In this document: piece by piece, positions 7,743-21,801 of the stretch
Layout: the number at the start of each line of letters is the position of its first letter
How positions within the stretch are numbered: the first letter of the stretch is position 1
Assembly (NCBI RefSeq): GCF_001724135.1
Contig: NZ_MEDS01000023.1
Location: 30,786 to 94,785, forward strand
Direction: 5' to 3'
Source: Comamonas sp. SCN 65-56
Lineage (GTDB): Bacteria; Pseudomonadota; Gammaproteobacteria; Burkholderiales; Burkholderiaceae_C
DNA: 64,000 nt
Program-made: the position numbers and the translations under genes
Notes under the pieces: model-generated
What the model saw: the letters and a program-made list of their open reading frames with translations, nothing else
Told to the model about the DNA's origin: nothing
Database searches by the model: none

Positions 7743-8880
7743 TCATCGGATCGCATCGGGCGCATCGCCATCGAGCATCCTGCGCCCGATGATCACGCGC
7801 ATGATTTCGTTCGTGCCTTCCAGGATCTGGTGCACGCGTGCGTCGCGCAGCAGGCGCTCCAGCGGAAAGTCGCGCAGATAGCCGTAGCCGCCGTGCAGTT
7901 GCAGCGCGTCGTTGATCACATCGAAGCAAGTGTCGGTGGCGAAGCGCTTGGCCATGGCGCAATAGGTGGTGGCGTCGGGCGCTGCGGCGTCGAGTTTGCT
8001 GGCGGCCAGGCGCACCATCTGGCGCGCGGCGACGAGTTGCGTAGCCATGTCCGCCAGCTTGAATTGCAGCGCCTGGAAGCTCGCCAAGGTTTTGCCGAAC
8101 TGCTTGCGCTCCTGCAGGTAGCGCTGCGCGTGCGCGAGCGCCCCTTGCGCCGCGCCGACCGAGCAGGTGGCGATGTTGATGCGCCCGCCGTCGAGCCCCT
8201 TCATCGCGATCTTGAAGCCTTCGCCCTCGCGCCCGAGCAGGTGGCTGGCGGGGATGCGTACGTTGTCAAAGCTGATGGTGCGCGTGGGCTGGCTGTTCCA
8301 GCCCATCTTGTGTTCCTTCTTGCCGTAGCTGATGCCCGGCAAATCGGCCGGAACCGCAAAGGCGCTGATGCCGCCCGCGCCCGCGTCGCCGCTGCGCGCC
8401 ATCAAGACCAGCATGTCGGTGCTGCCGGCGCCGCTGATGAAGGCCTTGCCGCCGTTGATGAGGTATTCGCCGCCTTGCAACCGGGCGCTGGTCTTGATGG
8501 AGGCGGCGTCCGATCCGCTGCCGGGCTCGGTCAGGCAGTAGCTGGCGAGTTTTTGGCCGCTGGTCAAGGCCTCGCCCCATTCGCCGCGCACTGCGTCCGT
8601 GGCCCAGGTGCCCAGCATCCAGGTCGCCATGTTGTGGATGGTGATGAAGGCGGTGGTGCTGGGATCGACAGCCGCAAGTTCTTCGAACACCAGCGTGGCG
8701 TCGAGCCGGGGCGGGCGCGTACAGGCCGCAAAAGCCGAGCTCGCCGGCCTTGGCGATGGCCTCGCGCGGGAAGATGGCCTCTTCATCCCATTTCGCGGCG
8801 TGCGGCGCGAGTTCGCTCTGCGCGAACTGGCGCGCGGTCTCGGCAAAGGCGCGCCGGTCTTCGGAGAGTTCGAAATCCAT
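7743..8880 (-). pseudogene. isobutyryl-CoA-type acyl-CoA dehydrogenase, frameshifted
   Basis: Should oxidise isobutyryl-CoA to methacrylyl-CoA between the branched-chain dehydrogenase and mmsB. Translation from ATG at 8880 (AGGAGA site upstream) gives MDFELSEDRRAFAETARQFA and on to GELGFCGLYA (residue 55), then leaves frame. The rest of the protein, PRLDATLVFEELAAVDPST through YCLTEPGSGSDAASI to ILEGTNEIMRVIIGRR, is intact in the next frame down to 7743. Relatives carry about eight more residues (a Gly-rich loop) at the junction. The total length, 1138 nt, becomes 387 whole codons if 23 nt are restored. The lesion is at 8709-8715 inside CGCGCCCGCCCCGG. Either a real 23-bp deletion or an assembly error in GC-rich sequence. 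Confidence 0.85.
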
Positions 8881-8902
8881 GCGTCAGGTCTCCTGCTTGT
8901 CG

Positions 8903-8950
8903 TTTTATAGCTGCCAGCGCTTGATGGGCAAGGGCTGGAGCCTGATTTTG
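8903..8950 (+). repeat. dispersed palindromic repeat, copy E
   Basis: TTTTATAGCTGCCAGCGCTT, then GATGGGC, then AAGGGCTGGAGCCTGATTTTG. Lies just upstream of the acyl-CoA dehydrogenase start, between it and REP-like element 2. Confidence 0.85.
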
Positions 8951-8960
8951 CTTGTATTCA

Positions 8961-9136
8961 TCCTCCCCCTGTGGGGAAGGGCAGGGTGGGGGCCTGGGCG
9001 CTCGAACGAGCGCTGCGCTCAAGCAAGCCCCCACCCCAACCTCGGTGCTGGCGACGAAACGCCGCCGCTCTTCAGGCTGTCCAGTTCCGCGCATGCGGAA
9101 CTGGAGCCGCAGCCTTCAGCCCCAGCGGGGGAAGGA
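8961..9136. repeat. G/C-rich inverted repeat element 2 (REP-like, composite)
   Basis: CCTCCCCCTGTGGGGAAGG and GGGTGGGGGC at the left pair with GCCCCCACCCC at 9027-9037 and with CCCCAGCGGGGGAAGGAG at the right end. Inside is a separate perfect hairpin: CCAGTTCCGC (9081-9090), loop GCAT, GCGGAACTGG (9095-9104). It fills the gap between mmsA and the acyl-CoA dehydrogenase and mirrors element 1 on the other side of that gene. Confidence 0.75.
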
Positions 9137-9150
9137 GCCAAAGCCCGCGC

Positions 9151-10671
<1,521 letters not shown>

Positions 10672-10711
10672 TGCGCTGGTCTCCTGATGAAAACGGGTGG
10701 AAAACCAACGC

Positions 10712-10775
10712 ATGTTAGTTGTGCAAAATTGAATATGCAATAGACAATACTGCACTTTGGCTTTGCAAATTTGCA
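10712..10775. promoter_or_regulatory. divergent mmsA / lysR control region with TGCA palindromes
   Basis: A perfect 12-bp palindrome TGCAAATTTGCA (10764-10775) ends one base before the lysR ATG. A second, spaced pair of TGCA half-sites is at 10722-10739, and another TGCA is at 10751. For mmsA (minus strand) a weak promoter TTGCAT (10740-10735), 17 bp, TAACAT (10717-10712) overlaps the second site. The layout fits a LysR protein controlling itself and mmsA; assignment is inference. Confidence 0.5.
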
Positions 10776-10776
10776 C

Positions 10777-11700
10777 ATGACAAAACCCGCAGGCAACGAT
10801 TGGGACAATCTGCGCTACTTTCTGGAGCTGGCGCGCACCGGCACCCTGGCCGCGGCGGCGCGACGCACCGGCGTGGAGCACACCACGGTGGCGCGGCGCA
10901 TTCTGCAGCTGGAAAAAAGCATGGCGGTGCCGCTGTTTGCGCGCGAGGCAGCGGGCCATCGCCTGACCGAGGCCGGCCGCCAGCTGCTGCCTGCGGTGGA
11001 AGCGATGGAGGCGGCGGTGCTGGGCGCGCAGCAGCTGGTGGCGCCCGATGCGGCGGGCAGCGGGCCGGCCGGGTTGGTGCGCGTGGGCGCCACCGAGGGT
11101 TTTGGCACGCTGATCCTGGCGCCGCACCTGGCGCGTCTGACGCAGAAATACCCGCATCTGTCCGTCGATCTGCTGGCGGTGCCGCGCATGCTGCATCTGT
11201 CGCGGCGCGAGGCGGACATCGTGATCTCGCTTGAGCGCCCCAAGCGCGGCTCGGTCGTGGTCACGCGGCTGACGGACTACACGCTACTGCTTTACGGCCA
11301 GCGGGAATACCTGGCGCGCCATGCGCTCATTACCCGCCGTGAGGACTTGAGCGGGCATGCCTTCGTCAACTATGTGGATGACCTGCTTTTCACCAAGGAG
11401 CTGCAATTTCTGGAAGATGTTTTTCCGCCCCGGCGCTTCTCGCTGCGCTCCACCAGCATCATGGCGCAGTACCAGGCGGTGCGCGCAGGCGCGGGCCTTG
11501 CGGTGCTGCCGGCGTTTCTGGCCGATGGCGACACCTCGCTGGCCCGGGTGCTGCCCAATGAAGCATGTTTCACGCGCACCTTCTGGATGAGCATGCCAGC
11601 CGAGGGCAAACACCAGGCGCGCATCCAGACGGTGTGGGCGTTCCTCAAAGGCGTGGGGCAAATGGAGGCGGCGCGGCTCAGGCCGCGGCTCACCGCCTGA
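10777..11700 (+). CDS. LysR-family transcriptional regulator
   Basis: 307 aa. The N-terminal winged helix reads [20 protein letters not shown] then [20 protein letters not shown] (about residues 9-48), with the LysR pattern of [11 protein letters not shown] and V-S/A-RRI-x-x-LE. The rest is a periplasmic-binding-like effector domain (about 90-300). ATG at 10777 is used; an in-frame TTG six bases earlier is inside the palindrome. Divergent from mmsA, so it probably senses a valine-pathway intermediate; the effector is not readable from sequence. Confidence 0.85.
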   Translation: MTKPAGNDWDNLRYFLELARTGTLAAAARRTGVEHTTVARRILQLEKSMAVPLFAREAAGHRLTEAGRQLLPAVEAMEAAVLGAQQLVAPDAAGSGPAGLVRVGATEGFGTLILAPHLARLTQKYPHLSVDLLAVPRMLHLSRREADIVISLERPKRGSVVVTRLTDYTLLLYGQREYLARHALITRREDLSGHAFVNYVDDLLFTKELQFLEDVFPPRRFSLRSTSIMAQYQAVRAGAGLAVLPAFLADGDTSLARVLPNEACFTRTFWMSMPAEGKHQARIQTVWAFLKGVGQMEAARLRPRLTA

Positions 11701-11777
11701 TGCCGTGAATGCGTGTGGTATCGCCCGCACATTGGTACACCCGCCACGGGAGTTCTCCTATATTCTTCAAGGGGTCG

Positions 11778-14700
11778 ATGACTTCACGATGGATTGGCTT
11801 GCCGCATTCACCCCTCCCCCGCACCGGATGGTGGCACTGGCTGCCAGCGCTGCTGGTATTCGTCGCCGGTGTGGCGGGATCGGTCATCACATGGATGTAC
11901 AGCAGCCACCAGGCCCATGATCTGGCGCAGGAGCGCTTCATGCTCCGCACGGACGCGGTGAGAGACGATCTGCTGCAGCGCGTGGACAAGCAGGATGGCC
12001 TCTTGATGAGTCTGCGCAATCTGGTGGAGCAAAGCCCCGACATCACGCGGCGCAATTTCGAGCTGGCGATGGACCGCATGGATATCGGGCGGGTGCTGCC
12101 CGCGATCAGCAATATCCAGCTCATTCGCAACGTGGAGGCGGCCCGGCTTTCCTTGTTCGAGTCGCAGGCCGCGGCGGATCCGCATCTGAGTGGTGCACTG
12201 CCACGGGGTTTTGCGGTGCATCCGCGCGCCAGTCTGCCGCGCTACCTGGTCACGGATTTCGTCTGGCCGCCGGCCGGTCATGAGGCTTTGCTCGGCCAGG
12301 AGCTGCATGCGCTGCCCGAGGTGCTGCAGGGCGCAGAGCGTGCCATGGCCGACGGGCAGGCGACGGCCACCGCTCTCCTGCCGGGCAAGGGGGGCGCGCA
12401 GATCATGGTGTTCATGCCGCTGGATCATCAGATGGGTGGACGTGAGGACGAGAGCAGAAACGCCGGGCTGGTCGCGCTGACCCTGGACCTGCCCACGCTG
12501 GTGGCCGGGCTGGCGAGGCAGGAGAATTTCTCTGGGCTGTCGTTCAGCATGAGCGATCTGGGGCTGGCGGCAGCCCCCGATGCCAATGCAGTGCGCGTGC
12601 TGGCGTCCCATGGCGACACCGCATGGAATGAGGTGCTGGGCCGCGAAATCCTGCTCCCCCTGGAGGGCCGGTTGTGGCAATTGCGCTTCATGCCGGAGGC
12701 CGGGCTGCTCAGTCCCGCGGAAGCAGCGCGCCCATTGGTCAATACCGGCGTCATGGGGCTGATCACCATCGTGATGGCCGCCTGGATGGCCTACCTCGGA
12801 CTGCGGCGCCAGCGCGCGCAGGAGCAGACCGCCACGGCGCGCCGGGCGCTGCAGGAAAACGAAGCCAAGCTGCAGGCGGTGTTCGAACATGCGCCGGTCG
12901 GCATTAGCCAGAGCGAATCGGCGAGCGGTCGGCGCATGTATGTCAACCCGGCCCTGTGCGCCATCCTGGGCTACAGCGCCGAGGAGATGATGCAGACGCA
13001 CTTCCAGAGCTATACGCATCCGGACGACATGCCCAAGAGCATCGAAATGCGCGACCGCATGCTGCGCGGCGAGATCGACAGCTACCAGCTGGAAAAGCGC
13101 TATCTGCGCAAGGATGGCAAGACCATCTGGGCCAGACTGCGGATGGTGAAGATTCCTGGCACGCCCTGCCATGTCTCGGTGATCGAGGACATCACCGAAA
13201 GCAGGCATGTCCAGAGCGAGCTTGCACGCAGCGAACAGCGCTACCGCGAGATATTCAACCACTTGCCTGTCGGTGTCGCTGTGGTGGACCAGGGAAAACT
13301 TGTTTTCGTCAATCACCGGCATGCGCAGATCTGCGGCTATGCGGTCGACGAAGTGACCAACGTGGATGTCTGGTGGCGCACTCTCATGCCCGACGCGCAG
13401 GAGCGCGAGCGCGCACGCGGACAATGGAACGCGGCACGTGCAGCGGCCGATCTGGATGTGGAAGGCGCCATTCGGCCCATCGAATTGGTGCTGACGGCCA
13501 AGGGCGGCATCCGGCGCCAGGTGGAGCTCTCCGGCATGGCGTTGGGCAACGGCCATATCGTGGTGTTGGTGGACCAGACCCAGCGCCGCCAGGCCGAGCA
13601 GCAGATTGCCTACCTGGCGCAGACCGATGTGCTGACCGGTCTGGCCAATCGCAGCGCCCTGCAGGAAGGTCTGCGCAAGGCGCTGGCGCAGGCGGCTGCA
13701 GGCCGTGGTTCGGGGGCGTTGCTGATGCTCGGCATAGACGGCTTCAAAGCGATCAATGAAACCAGCGGGCACGAGGTGGGGGATCGCCTGCTCGCGCTCA
13801 TCGCCCGCAGGCTGCTTGCAGGCGTTTCTGCCGATGCGCTGGTGGCGCGCCATGGTGGCGATGTCTACGCCGTGGTGCTGCCCAGGGTGGCGGCTGGCGC
13901 AGGCGAAGTGATGGCTGCCCTGCAGGTGCTGGCGCAGAAGCTGATGCAGGCGGCAAGCCAGCCCTGCGATCTGGGGGCAGGGCAGGTGCTGCGCGCCACG
14001 CTCAGCACGGGGGTGGCGGTATTTGATGGCAGTGAATCCTCGGCCGACGAACTGCTCAAGCGCAGCGACATGGCGCTTTATGCCGCCAAGGCCCAGGGGC
14101 GTGGCGAATTGCGCTTCTTCACGCAGCAGATGCAGGCCCAGGTGGCCGAGCGTGTGCAGCTCGAAGCCGATCTGCGCAAGGGCCTGGACGCGGGCCAGTT
14201 CGAATTGTTTTTCCAGCCCAAGGTCGAGGGCGAGCGCATCATCGGCGCCGAGGCGCTGGTGCGCTGGCGCCACCCGCAGCGCGGCATGGTCCCGCCGGTG
14301 CAGTTCATTGCCTTGGCAGAGGAAACCGGGCTGATCCTGCCGCTGGGCGAGGCGGTGATGCGCATGGCCTGCGAGCAGCTGGCGCTCTGGGCCGGCCACC
14401 CGGTGTTGGGGCGACTGACGCTGTCGGTCAACGTGAGCGCGCTGCAGTTTCGCCAGGAGCAGTTCGCGCCGCGGTTGCTGGCGCTGCTGGCACAAACTGG
14501 CGCGCCCACGCGGGCCATCAAGCTGGAGCTGACCGAGAGCATGCTGCTGGACGATACCGAAGGCACGATCACCAAGATGCGCCAGCTCAAGGACTACGGC
14601 GTCAGCTTCTCGCTCGATGATTTCGGCACCGGCTATTCGTCGCTCTCCTACCTCAAGCGGCTGCCGCTCGATGAGCTCAAGATCGACCAGAGCTTTGTGC

Positions 14701-14945
14701 GCCACGTGCTCACCGACCCGAACGAGGCGGCGATTGCGCGCACCATCATTGCGCTGGGCGCCAGCCTGGGGCTGGATGTGGTGGCCGAGGGCGTGGAGAC
14801 CGAGGAGCAGCGCGCCTTTTTGCAAAGCAATGGCTGCGACCTCTGGCAGGGCTACCTGCTCAGCCCGCCGGTGGCGGCAGACGACTATGAGGCGCTGGTG
14901 CTGGAGCGCTCCGACCCGCCATCGCAGTGGGGCGCGATGCTGTAG
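11778..14945 (+). CDS. membrane PAS-PAS-GGDEF-EAL protein (cyclic-di-GMP phosphodiesterase)
   Basis: 1055 aa. One membrane helix at about 18-38, an extracytoplasmic CHASE-like sensor region to about 315, a second helix at about 320-340, PAS domains near 362-480 and 486-605, a GGDEF domain near 610-780 and an EAL domain near 796-1045. The GGDEF signature is degenerate: HGGDVY at 692-697, and GIDGFKAIN where LDLDxFKxIN is usual, so it is probably not a cyclase. The EAL domain keeps EALVRW (825-830), ELTES, DDFGTGYSS, LKIDQSF and EGVET, so c-di-GMP hydrolysis is likely. ATG at 11778 has AAGGGG close upstream; earlier in-frame starts would add an odd leader. No transcription partner. Confidence 0.88.
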   Translation: MTSRWIGLPHSPLPRTGWWHWLPALLVFVAGVAGSVITWMYSSHQAHDLAQERFMLRTDAVRDDLLQRVDKQDGLLMSLRNLVEQSPDITRRNFELAMDRMDIGRVLPAISNIQLIRNVEAARLSLFESQAAADPHLSGALPRGFAVHPRASLPRYLVTDFVWPPAGHEALLGQELHALPEVLQGAERAMADGQATATALLPGKGGAQIMVFMPLDHQMGGREDESRNAGLVALTLDLPTLVAGLARQENFSGLSFSMSDLGLAAAPDANAVRVLASHGDTAWNEVLGREILLPLEGRLWQLRFMPEAGLLSPAEAARPLVNTGVMGLITIVMAAWMAYLGLRRQRAQEQTATARRALQENEAKLQAVFEHAPVGISQSESASGRRMYVNPALCAILGYSAEEMMQTHFQSYTHPDDMPKSIEMRDRMLRGEIDSYQLEKRYLRKDGKTIWARLRMVKIPGTPCHVSVIEDITESRHVQSELARSEQRYREIFNHLPVGVAVVDQGKLVFVNHRHAQICGYAVDEVTNVDVWWRTLMPDAQERERARGQWNAARAAADLDVEGAIRPIELVLTAKGGIRRQVELSGMALGNGHIVVLVDQTQRRQAEQQIAYLAQTDVLTGLANRSALQEGLRKALAQAAAGRGSGALLMLGIDGFKAINETSGHEVGDRLLALIARRLLAGVSADALVARHGGDVYAVVLPRVAAGAGEVMAALQVLAQKLMQAASQPCDLGAGQVLRATLSTGVAVFDGSESSADELLKRSDMALYAAKAQGRGELRFFTQQMQAQVAERVQLEADLRKGLDAGQFELFFQPKVEGERIIGAEALVRWRHPQRGMVPPVQFIALAEETGLILPLGEAVMRMACEQLALWAGHPVLGRLTLSVNVSALQFRQEQFAPRLLALLAQTGAPTRAIKLELTESMLLDDTEGTITKMRQLKDYGVSFSLDDFGTGYSSLSYLKRLPLDELKIDQSFVRHVLTDPNEAAIARTIIALGASLGLDVVAEGVETEEQRAFLQSNGCDLWQGYLLSPPVAADDYEALVLERSDPPSQWGAML

Positions 14946-14960
14946 CTGGCCTTGCTTTGC

Positions 14961-15008
14961 AATTGGTAGCTGCCAGCGCTTGCCTGCATTGCGCTAGGGC
15001 CTGTTTTC
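14961..15008 (+). repeat. dispersed palindromic repeat, copy F
   Basis: ATTGGTAGCTGCCAGCGCTT, then GCCTGCATT, then GCGCTAGGGCCTGTTTTC. It follows the EAL gene stop by 15 bp and precedes the smc promoter region. Confidence 0.85.
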
Positions 15009-15087
15009 ATATGTAAAAATTCAGCCAGCGACGGAACAGTATGATTGCCGCTCCCGCCGTTTTCGCGCTTTCCCTGCACCGCCCGCC

Positions 15088-18000
15088 GTGCGCCTGACCT
15101 CCATCAAACTCTCCGGCTTCAAGTCGTTTGCCGAGCCCACGCATTTTCAGTTGCCGGGCCAGCTCGTCGGCGTCGTTGGGCCCAATGGCTGCGGCAAGTC
15201 CAACATCATGGACGCGGTGCGCTGGGTGCTGGGCGAGTCGCGCGCCAGCGAATTGCGCGGCGAGAGCATGCAGGACGTGATCTTCAACGGCACCACGCAC
15301 CGCAAACCGGCGAGCCGCGCCAGCGTCGAACTCGCCTTCGACAACCAGAGCCACCGCGCCGGCGGTCAGTGGAACCAGTTCAACGAAATCGCGGTCAAGC
15401 GCGTGCTGACGCGCGATGGCAACTCCAGCTACTACATCAACAACCAGCCGGTGCGCCGGCGCGACGTGCACGATGTGTTCCTGGGCACGGGCCTGGGCCC
15501 GCGCGCCTACGCCATCATCGGCCAGGGCACGATCAGCCGCATCATCGAAAGCCGGCCCGAGGAGCTGCGCCTGTTCCTGGAAGAAGCCGCAGGCGTTTCC
15601 AAATACAAGGAGCGCCGGCGCGAGACCGAAAATCGCCTGGCCGATACGCGCGAGAACCTGACGCGGGTGGAAGACATCCTGCGCGAACTCAACGCCAATC
15701 TCTCCAGGCTGGAAAAGCAGGCCGAGGTCGCCGCGCGCTACCGCAGCCTGCAGCAGCAGGTGCAGCTGGCGCACCAGCAGCTGTGGTTCTTCAAGCGCCG
15801 CGACGCGGCGACCGAACTGGAGCGCGTGCGCACGGATGGCCTGCAGGCGGTGAATGATCTGGAAGCCCGCATGGCCGAGATGCGCCATGTGGAGGCAGAG
15901 CTCGAAACCCTGCGCCAGGCGCACTACGCCGCCGGTGACGCGGTCAACCAGGCGCAGGGCACGGTCTATCAAGCCACCGCCGAGGTCGGCAAGCTGGAGG
16001 CCGAGATCCGCTACGTCGTCGAGGGCCGTGCACGTGTGGAGCTGCGGCTGGCCCAGCTGGCGACGCAGATCGCCGAATGGGCGGCGCGCAGCAGCGAGGC
16101 CGATGCAGAACGTGCGAGCCTCACCGGTGCCGGTGACGATGCCGAGGAACAGGCCGAGCTGCTGGCCGCGCAGGCCGAAGAGCAGGCCGCGCAACTGCCT
16201 GCGCTGGAAGACGCCTTGCACCAGGCACGCGGCAAGAGCGAGGCGCAGCGGGCGCTGGTGGCACAGGTGCAGCAGCAGATCCAGGTGCTCGCCGCCGAGC
16301 AGCGCAGCATGGCCGAGCAGGCGCGCCAGCATGAGCTGCGCCATGAGCGCCTGCGCGGCGACCGCGGCGCGCTCGCCCTGCCGGATGAACAGCGCCTGGC
16401 GCAGCTGCGCGAGAGCCACGAGTTTGCGAGCATGGCGGCGCAGGAGGCCGAGGCCCGCCTGGCGCAGTTGCAGGACAGCGTGCCTGAGCTCGATGAAGAG
16501 CGCCGCACGCGCCAACACGCAGTGGCGGCCGAGGGCGCGCGCCTGGCCGACCTGACCGCACGCCTGGCGGCACTCAAGGATCTGCAGGAAAAGCTCAAAA
16601 GCAACGACAAGCTCGCCCCGTGGCTGGCAGAACAGGGCCTGGATGGCTTGCAAGGTCTGTGGACGCAGCTGCACATCGAACCCGGCTGGGAGAACGCGCT
16701 CGAATCAGCGCTGCGTGAGCGCCTGGCCGCCTTGCCCGTGGGGCGCCTGGAGATGCTGCGCGGCTTTGCCGGCGCCAGCGCGCCGCCAGCCCGGTTGAGT
16801 TTTTACAGCGCGCCCGCCGCTGCGCCGACGGCGCCAGGCCAGGGGCGGTTGGTGGATTTGCTGCGCATGACCGACATGGGCCTGCACGCGGTGATGCAGG
16901 ACTGGCTGCACGGCTGCCTGACCGCCCCCACGCTGGACGACGCGCTGGCACGCCGCGCCAGTCTGCACAGTGGCGAAACCCTCTACACCCCGCAAGGCCA
17001 TGCGGTGACGGCGCATGGCGTGGACTTTCATGCGCCGGATTCGGCGCAATCGGGTCTGCTTGCGCGCGCGCAGGAGATCGAGCACCTCGAGAAGGAAGTG
17101 CGGGCGCAGCACCTCATTGCTGAAGAGTCTTGCAGCGCCTTGCTCCGCGCCGAAAGCAGCTATCAGGATGCGAGCGCCCGGCTGCAGCAGGCGCGCCGCG
17201 AAGCCGCCGAGGCGCAAAAGCGTGCGCACGACGAAGAGGTGGAACTGCTGCGCCTGAGCCAGCTTGCCGAGCAGGCGCGCGAGCGCAGCCGCCAGCTCGA
17301 GAGCGACCTGACCGAGCTGCAGGCCTTGCTGCAGGAGCTTGCCGAGCGCCGCGCCGTCGCCGAAGGCCGCTTCGAAGAGCTGGACATGCAGCTGGCCGAC
17401 AGCCAGGAGCGCCATGCCCAGCTGCAAGACAAGGTGATTGAAAGTGAGCAGCAGCTCACGCAATGGCGCGAGCAGCAGCGCCAGCTGGAACGCCGCGCGC
17501 AGGAGGCCCAGTTTGCTCGCCGCAGCTTGCAGGCGCGCCGTGAGGAATTGGCGCGTGCCGTGGCGATGGCGCAGCAGCAATCGGCCAGCCTGCAGGCGGA
17601 GACCGAGCGTGCGCGCGAAGAGCTCTCACGCCTGTCGGACGCCGCGGCGCAGGGCGGCCTGCAGCAGGCGCTGGAGAAAAAGATCGCCAGCGAGCAGCTG
17701 CTGGGCGAGCGCCGCAGCGCCTACGACGGCCTTACCGCCCGTCTGCGCGCCAGCGATGAGCTGCGCATGCAGGCCGAGCGCCAGCTTGAACCCCAGCGCG
17801 CGCGCATCACCGAGTTGCAGCTCAAGGAGCAGGCGGCGCGCCTGGCGCTGCAACAGTACGAAACCCTGCTGGTGGAAGCCGAGGCCGACCTGGCCCGGGT
17901 GGAGCAGTCGATTGCCGAAGGGCAGGTGCGCGGCGAAGACCTGCAGGCGCGCATCGAGCAGCTGCAGCGCGCCATCGAGGCCCTGGGCGCCGTCAATCTG

Positions 18001-18597
18001 GCGGCCCTCGAAGAGCTCACGCTCGCGCGCGAGCGCCAGGGTTTTCTCACGGCGCAGAACGAAGATCTGCAGCTGGCCATGGGCACGCTGGAGGACGCGA
18101 TCCGGCGCATCGACGCCGAGACGCGCACGCTGCTTTCGGGCACCTTCGAGACGGTGAATCGGCACTTCGGCACCATGTTCCCCGAGCTCTTTGGCGGCGG
18201 GCGCGCGCAGCTGTTGATGACCGGCGATGAGATCCTGGACGCGGGCGTGCAGGTGATGGCGCAGCCGCCGGGCAAGAAGAATCAGACCATCCACCTGCTC
18301 TCGGGCGGCGAGAAGGCGCTCACCGCGATTGCGCTGGTGTTTGCCATCTTCCAGCTCAATCCGGCGCCGTTCTGTCTGCTCGACGAAGTCGATGCGCCGC
18401 TGGACGATGCCAACACCGAGCGCTACGCCAGGCTGGTCGCCAGCATGTCGCGCGGGACCCAGTTTCTCTTCATCAGCCACAACAAGATCGCGATGGAAAT
18501 GGCCGAGCAGCTGATTGGCGTGACCATGCAGGAGCAGGGCGTTTCGCGTATCGTTGCGGTGGACATGGCCAGTGCGATGGCGATGGCCGAAGTCTGA
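15088..18597 (+). CDS. smc: chromosome segregation protein SMC
   Basis: 1169 aa ATPase that holds and compacts DNA. Walker A GPNGCGKS at residues 31-38, two long Glu/Arg/Gln-rich coiled coils around a Gly-containing hinge near 510-650, signature LSGGEKALTAIAL at about 1071, Walker B FCLLDEVDAPLDD around 1099. The start is GTG at 15088, just before the conserved RLTSIKLSGFKSFAEPTHF; no Shine-Dalgarno is visible. TATGAT at 15040-15045 is a possible -10. First gene of smc-zipA-ligA-patatin, with gaps of 21, -1 and 1 bp, so one operon. Confidence 0.97.
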   Translation: MRLTSIKLSGFKSFAEPTHFQLPGQLVGVVGPNGCGKSNIMDAVRWVLGESRASELRGESMQDVIFNGTTHRKPASRASVELAFDNQSHRAGGQWNQFNEIAVKRVLTRDGNSSYYINNQPVRRRDVHDVFLGTGLGPRAYAIIGQGTISRIIESRPEELRLFLEEAAGVSKYKERRRETENRLADTRENLTRVEDILRELNANLSRLEKQAEVAARYRSLQQQVQLAHQQLWFFKRRDAATELERVRTDGLQAVNDLEARMAEMRHVEAELETLRQAHYAAGDAVNQAQGTVYQATAEVGKLEAEIRYVVEGRARVELRLAQLATQIAEWAARSSEADAERASLTGAGDDAEEQAELLAAQAEEQAAQLPALEDALHQARGKSEAQRALVAQVQQQIQVLAAEQRSMAEQARQHELRHERLRGDRGALALPDEQRLAQLRESHEFASMAAQEAEARLAQLQDSVPELDEERRTRQHAVAAEGARLADLTARLAALKDLQEKLKSNDKLAPWLAEQGLDGLQGLWTQLHIEPGWENALESALRERLAALPVGRLEMLRGFAGASAPPARLSFYSAPAAAPTAPGQGRLVDLLRMTDMGLHAVMQDWLHGCLTAPTLDDALARRASLHSGETLYTPQGHAVTAHGVDFHAPDSAQSGLLARAQEIEHLEKEVRAQHLIAEESCSALLRAESSYQDASARLQQARREAAEAQKRAHDEEVELLRLSQLAEQARERSRQLESDLTELQALLQELAERRAVAEGRFEELDMQLADSQERHAQLQDKVIESEQQLTQWREQQRQLERRAQEAQFARRSLQARREELARAVAMAQQQSASLQAETERAREELSRLSDAAAQGGLQQALEKKIASEQLLGERRSAYDGLTARLRASDELRMQAERQLEPQRARITELQLKEQAARLALQQYETLLVEAEADLARVEQSIAEGQVRGEDLQARIEQLQRAIEALGAVNLAALEELTLARERQGFLTAQNEDLQLAMGTLEDAIRRIDAETRTLLSGTFETVNRHFGTMFPELFGGGRAQLLMTGDEILDAGVQVMAQPPGKKNQTIHLLSGGEKALTAIALVFAIFQLNPAPFCLLDEVDAPLDDANTERYARLVASMSRGTQFLFISHNKIAMEMAEQLIGVTMQEQGVSRIVAVDMASAMAMAEV

Positions 18598-18618
18598 TTA
18601 CGCTGAGCACGATTACCC

Positions 18619-21800
<3,182 letters not shown>

Positions 21801-21801
21801 C

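Noticed and set aside
8709..8715. Programmed frameshift in the acyl-CoA dehydrogenase
   Set aside because: No slippery heptamer, and residues expected in the family are missing at the site, so it is a deletion rather than a shift.
11808..14825. A 1005-codon open frame antisense to the EAL gene, and similar long antisense frames over the acyl-CoA dehydrogenases (2523-4574), ligA (19929-21938) and ppsA (27580-29313)
   Set aside because: These are the usual by-product of GC-rich codon bias; they contain no domain and low-complexity His/Gln/Arg/Ala runs.
17128..17165. GCAGCGCC..AAAGCAGCTATCA inside smc resembles the dispersed repeat
   Set aside because: Only the AGCAGCTATCA end matches well, the reading frame differs from all other coding copies, and the peptide fits the SMC coiled coil; likely chance.
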